A stretch of DNA of 64,000 nucleotides from Pandoraea captiosa (GTDB lineage: Bacteria; Pseudomonadota; Gammaproteobacteria; Burkholderiales; Burkholderiaceae), in contig NZ_CABPSQ010000013.1 of NCBI RefSeq assembly GCF_902459775.1, forward strand, positions 84,114 through 148,113, given 5' to 3'. The first letter of the stretch is position 1. Each line of letters begins with the position of its first letter. The position numbers and the translations under genes were made by a program. Below are positions 61,204 through 64,000 of the stretch, one piece after another. The notes beneath the pieces are model-generated. The model made no database searches. It was not told the origin of the DNA and saw nothing but the letters and a program-made list of their open reading frames with translations.

Positions 61204-62295
61204 ATGACCGCTACCACCAAATCCGAAACCACGGCGCTGACCGTCGTCGAGCGCGCGGCTGTCGCGCTTGGATCTTCCAAGCTTCAGGGCGAACTCGTCG
61301 CGCTCGCGAAGAAGTCGGCCGACATCACCGAGATCAAGAACGCTGCCGGGCGCGACCAGTGCCACGCGGCCATGATGGCGCTCGCCAACACCCGTACCAG
61401 CATCACGAAGACCGGAAAGGCAGCCCGCGACGACGCGAACGCTTTCAGCAAGGCGGTGATCGCCGAAGAGAAGCGCCTCATCGATCTGATCGAGCCGGAA
61501 GAACTGCGCCTGCGCACGCTGCGCGACGGCTGGGACGAGGCGCGCGAGGCAGAGAAGCGCGCCAAGGCGGAGGCCGAGGCACGCCGTATCGCCGCGATCC
61601 GCGAACACATCAACGACATCCGTTCTATCGCGACGCGCATGGTCGGCTGCGCTTCGCATGCCATCGCGGTGGAGATAGAAGACCTGGAGGCGCTCAGCGT
61701 CACGCTCGACCGATTCCAGGAACTGACCGGCGAGGCCGAGGCCGCGCGCGGCGAGACGCTCGACAAGCTGAGCAGCATGTACAGGGCCGCACTCGATGCC
61801 GAACTGGAAGCAGCCCGCATCAAGGCCGAGCAGGAAGCCGAAGCCGCCCGCCTGGCCGCCGAGCGCGAAGAACTGGCGCGCCTGCGTGCCGAAGCCGCGA
61901 AGCGTGATGAAGAAGCCGCCGCGGCACGCGCGGCCGAGGAAAAGCGTATTGCGGCCGAACGGGCAGAGGCTGATCGCATCGCCCGCGAGCGCCTCGAAGC
62001 CGAAGAAGCGGAACTGCGTGCCGAGCGCGAACGCCAAGCAGCTGAGGCGAAGCGCCTCGCCGATGAGCGTGAAGCGCTGGAGCGCCAGCAGCGCGAGGCA
62101 GAAGCCGCCGAGCGGCGCCGCGTCGAAGAGCAGCAAGCAGCCGAGGCAGCCGCAGCCGCGCGCGTGCGCGAAGCCGCCGATCTCATGCTCGACGCGTTGC
62201 GCCAGTGGAAGCACGCCGAAGAAACCGGCGATGCCGACGAACTGGAAAACGCCCGCGCTGCACGCGATCAAGCCATCACCGCCGCCACCCTGTAA
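61204..62295 (+). CDS. Coiled-coil early phage protein
   Basis: A 363-residue, mostly helical protein. Residues 1-110 form a domain seen in phage DUF1351-like recombination-operon proteins. Residues 195-335 are an unbroken Ala/Glu/Arg-rich coiled coil (for example EAEAARLAAEREELARLRAEA), close to tandemly repetitive in sequence. It lies just before recT and the exonuclease, so a role in recombination or DNA handling is plausible. No catalytic motif is visible. Confidence 0.75.
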   Translation: MTATTKSETTALTVVERAAVALGSSKLQGELVALAKKSADITEIKNAAGRDQCHAAMMALANTRTSITKTGKAARDDANAFSKAVIAEEKRLIDLIEPEELRLRTLRDGWDEAREAEKRAKAEAEARRIAAIREHINDIRSIATRMVGCASHAIAVEIEDLEALSVTLDRFQELTGEAEAARGETLDKLSSMYRAALDAELEAARIKAEQEAEAARLAAEREELARLRAEAAKRDEEAAAARAAEEKRIAAERAEADRIARERLEAEEAELRAERERQAAEAKRLADEREALERQQREAEAAERRRVEEQQAAEAAAAARVREAADLMLDALRQWKHAEETGDADELENARAARDQAITAATL

Positions 62296-62336
62296 CCCAC
62301 CTTACGCCCGGCCGAGTCTCGGGCATGGAGAGCAAC

Positions 62337-63110
62337 ATGACCAACGCAATCGCAACCACCGATCAATTCGACCTCTCGCCGCGCTCGCTCGACGAGGCCA
62401 TGAAGTTCGCCGACTACCTGGCGGACTCGTCCATCGTGCCGAAGGACTTTCAGGGCAAACCGGGCAACGTGCTCGTCGCCATTCAGTGGGGCATGGAACT
62501 CGGCCTGAAGCCGTTGCAAGCCATGCAGAACATCGCCGTCATCAACGGGCGCCCGTCCCTCTGGGGTGATGCAGTGCTCGCCCTGGTGCTCGCCTCGCCG
62601 GTGTGCGAGTACATCGAGGAATGGGAAGATGGCGGCACGGCGTACTGCAAGGTCAAGCGCCGTGGCAAGCCGGAGGATATCCAGCGTTTCGGCGATGCTG
62701 AAGCGAAGCAGGCCGGGCTGCTCGGCAAGCAAGGGCCGTGGTCACAGTACCCGCAGCGCATGAAGAAGATGCGCGCGCGCTCGTTTGCGATCCGCGACAA
62801 CTTCGCCGACGTGCTGAAGGGCATTCCCATCGCTGAGGAAGTCGGCGACTACCCGCCCGAGAAAGACATCACGCCGCGCGCCACGCCCGCGCAGGTCGCT
62901 CAAGCATCACTGCCCGCCCCTGCTGAGCGCGACGACCATCTGCTGAGCGTCATCGCTGATCTGGAGCTGGTGGCGAGGGAAGGCGGCGCCGAGCCACTGG
63001 CCAACGCGTGGCGTGGTCTGTCGAAGGAAGAGCGCCAGGCCATCGGCCCCGATGAGCTGGCACGCCTCAAGTCGCTGACCGGCGAAGACCCGACGGACGG
63101 CCAACAATGA
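62337..63110 (+). CDS. recT: RecT-family single-strand annealing protein
   Basis: A 257-residue recombinase that anneals complementary single strands. The RecT-type core is GNVLVAIQWGMELGLKPLQAMQNIAVINGRPSLWGDAVLALV, then TAYCKVKRRGKPE and SQYPQRMKKMRARSFAIRDNFADVLKG. GGAG lies six bases before the ATG at 62337; the frame opens earlier at 62205 inside the coiled-coil gene. It overlaps the exonuclease start by ATGA, matching the RecE/RecT-type pair. Confidence 0.9.
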   Translation: MTNAIATTDQFDLSPRSLDEAMKFADYLADSSIVPKDFQGKPGNVLVAIQWGMELGLKPLQAMQNIAVINGRPSLWGDAVLALVLASPVCEYIEEWEDGGTAYCKVKRRGKPEDIQRFGDAEAKQAGLLGKQGPWSQYPQRMKKMRARSFAIRDNFADVLKGIPIAEEVGDYPPEKDITPRATPAQVAQASLPAPAERDDHLLSVIADLELVAREGGAEPLANAWRGLSKEERQAIGPDELARLKSLTGEDPTDGQQ

Positions 63111-63733
63111 GCACGGGCGCCGACCAACGCACCGACGAATGGCGGAAGGAACGCGCGGGCCGCATCACGGGCTCGCGCTTCGTCGACGTCATCGCGATCA
63201 CGAAAAGCGGAAAGCCCACGGCAGAACGTGCCCGCATGATGCGCGAACTCGCGTTCGAACGTCTCGCCGGTGCGCCGATGCATGAAGTCGGCGGCAAGGC
63301 GCTCGCATGGGGCACCGAGGTTGAACCGGTGGCCGTCCAACTGTACGAGCTGCACACCGGCAACATCGTCACGCCCAGCCCATTCGTCGTGCACCCGCGT
63401 TACGACTTCGTCGGCAGTTCGCCCGACGGCCTGGTCGGCACGAAAGGCGGCATCGAAATCAAGTCGCCGCACGATGAAGGCGTCCACATCAACACCTGGC
63501 TCGAAGGCATGCCTGCCGAGCACATGCCGCAGGTGCAAGGAAACATGTGGGTCACGGGCCGTGAATGGTGGGACTTCATCAGCTATGACCCGCGCCAGTG
63601 CGAGCGCCTGCGTCTCTACGTGCAGCGCGTGCCTCGCGACGATGCCTACATCGCCACGATGGCCGCTGCCATCCTCCAATTCGAAGCCGAGCTGCAACAG
63701 ATGATCGAGCAGCTCATGAAGAAATCCGCCTGA
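63107..63733 (+). CDS. YqaJ-family phage exonuclease
   Basis: A 208-residue lambda-exonuclease-like 5'-3' exonuclease that makes single strands for RecT. Active-site elements are RAGRITGSRFVDV, the catalytic Glu in WGTEVEP, FVGSSPDGLVG (Asp) and IEIKSPHD (E-x-K). The length is usual. The last 18 residues (QFEAELQQMIEQLMKKSA) reappear at the end of the next open frame because of a direct DNA repeat. Confidence 0.92.
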   Translation: MSTGADQRTDEWRKERAGRITGSRFVDVIAITKSGKPTAERARMMRELAFERLAGAPMHEVGGKALAWGTEVEPVAVQLYELHTGNIVTPSPFVVHPRYDFVGSSPDGLVGTKGGIEIKSPHDEGVHINTWLEGMPAEHMPQVQGNMWVTGREWWDFISYDPRQCERLRLYVQRVPRDDAYIATMAAAILQFEAELQQMIEQLMKKSA

Positions 63734-63753
63734 CCACCACCCGGAGATACCCA
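63677..63753. repeat. Direct repeat, first copy (77 bp)
   Basis: It spans the last 57 bases of the exonuclease gene and the ribosome-binding leader of the next gene. The second copy is at 63924-64000, 247 bp away, and is cut by the window end. Confidence 0.95.
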
Positions 63754-63755
63754 CC

Positions 63756-63980
63756 ATGCCGTTCGAACTCGAAGCCCAAAAAACGAAGCTCACCAGCGTC
63801 AACCCGCGCGCCGAACTCCACGGCGAAGACAAGAAGCCAGCCGTCGACCTGAAGTTCGAAGTCGCTGCCGATAACGGCGTGCTCGCGAACTTCGGCGCCG
63901 ACCTGCGCAGCATGCTCTATACGCAATTCGAAGCCGAGCTGCAACAGATGATCGAGCAGCTCATGAAGAAATCCGCCTGA
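63756..63980 (+). pseudogene. Truncated early phage gene fused to a duplicated exonuclease tail
   Basis: A 74-residue open frame. Residues 1-55 (MPFELEAQKTKLTSVNPRAELHGEDKKPAVDLKFE...) are the start of a conserved phage protein family whose members, as I recall, are about 150-200 residues long and follow RecT/exonuclease pairs. After LRSMLY the sequence switches to QFEAELQQMIEQLMKKSA, the exact C terminus of the exonuclease, because the 77-bp repeat begins there. The real gene is therefore either broken by a duplication or wrongly assembled. Confidence 0.7.
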
Positions 63981-64000
63981 CCACCACCCGGAGATACCCA
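63924..64000. repeat. Direct repeat, second copy (77 bp, cut by window end)
   Basis: Identical to 63677-63753 over all 77 bases visible. The true end of the repeat is unknown because the window stops here. Confidence 0.95.

Noticed and set aside
28200-64000. CRISPR array or transposase/insertion sequence inside the prophage
   Set aside because: No regularly spaced repeats and no transposase-like product on either strand.

Overview
This is a GC-rich chromosomal segment from a beta-proteobacterium. Gene content and protein style fit Burkholderiaceae, most likely a Pandoraea/Burkholderia-type genome; the genus is my inference. It has two halves: ordinary chromosome up to a tRNA-Thr gene at 28124-28199, then a temperate podovirus-like prophage from there to the window end. 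The right end of the prophage is not in the window.

Chromosomal part (1-28200). After the tail of dsbB and a LysR regulator comes a purine-catabolism cluster, all on the + strand: xdhA-xdhB-xdhC (xanthine dehydrogenase and its cofactor-insertion factor), an adenine-deaminase-type ADD enzyme, an AzgA-type purine permease and guanine deaminase. Together they would import purine bases and converge adenine, guanine and hypoxanthine on xanthine and urate. A Mn2+-sensing yybP-ykoY riboswitch then precedes a GDT1/UPF0016 Mn2+ exporter. Next are a DUF4136 lipoprotein, aminopeptidase N (pepN), an unknown gene, divergent metE/metR, a methyltransferase, an MFS carrier beside an aconitase-family enzyme whose small and large parts are fused in reversed order, a LysR regulator, pyrB (with an extra helix-turn-helix-like N terminus) and fbp.

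Prophage (28200-64000). A P4-type tyrosine integrase sits next to tRNA-Thr. The late genes all lie on the - strand. Read in their direction of transcription they run: small terminase, large terminase, portal, Bbp19-like protein, scaffold, capsid, cement candidate, gp11- and gp12-like tail tube proteins, GNAT protein, three ejection-type proteins, tailspike, lysis cassette and an O-antigen ligase/polymerase-like moron. The virion plan is T7/BPP-1-like but the control region is lambda-like. CI (S24 type) and a secreted Rap1a/Tai-like protein face right; Cro, CII, a DUF1376 replication protein, a loader candidate and RusA face left. A second rightward early operon carries zinc-binding small proteins, a coiled-coil protein, RecT and a YqaJ exonuclease. 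A 14-bp palindrome repeated at both early promoters looks like the CI/Cro operator, including three copies spaced exactly 24 bp apart.

Several short genes, missed by a normal length cut-off, are stitched into the prophage operons by ATGA start-stop overlaps. The window ends inside a 77-bp direct repeat that truncates the last gene; this may be a tandem duplication or an assembly-edge artefact.
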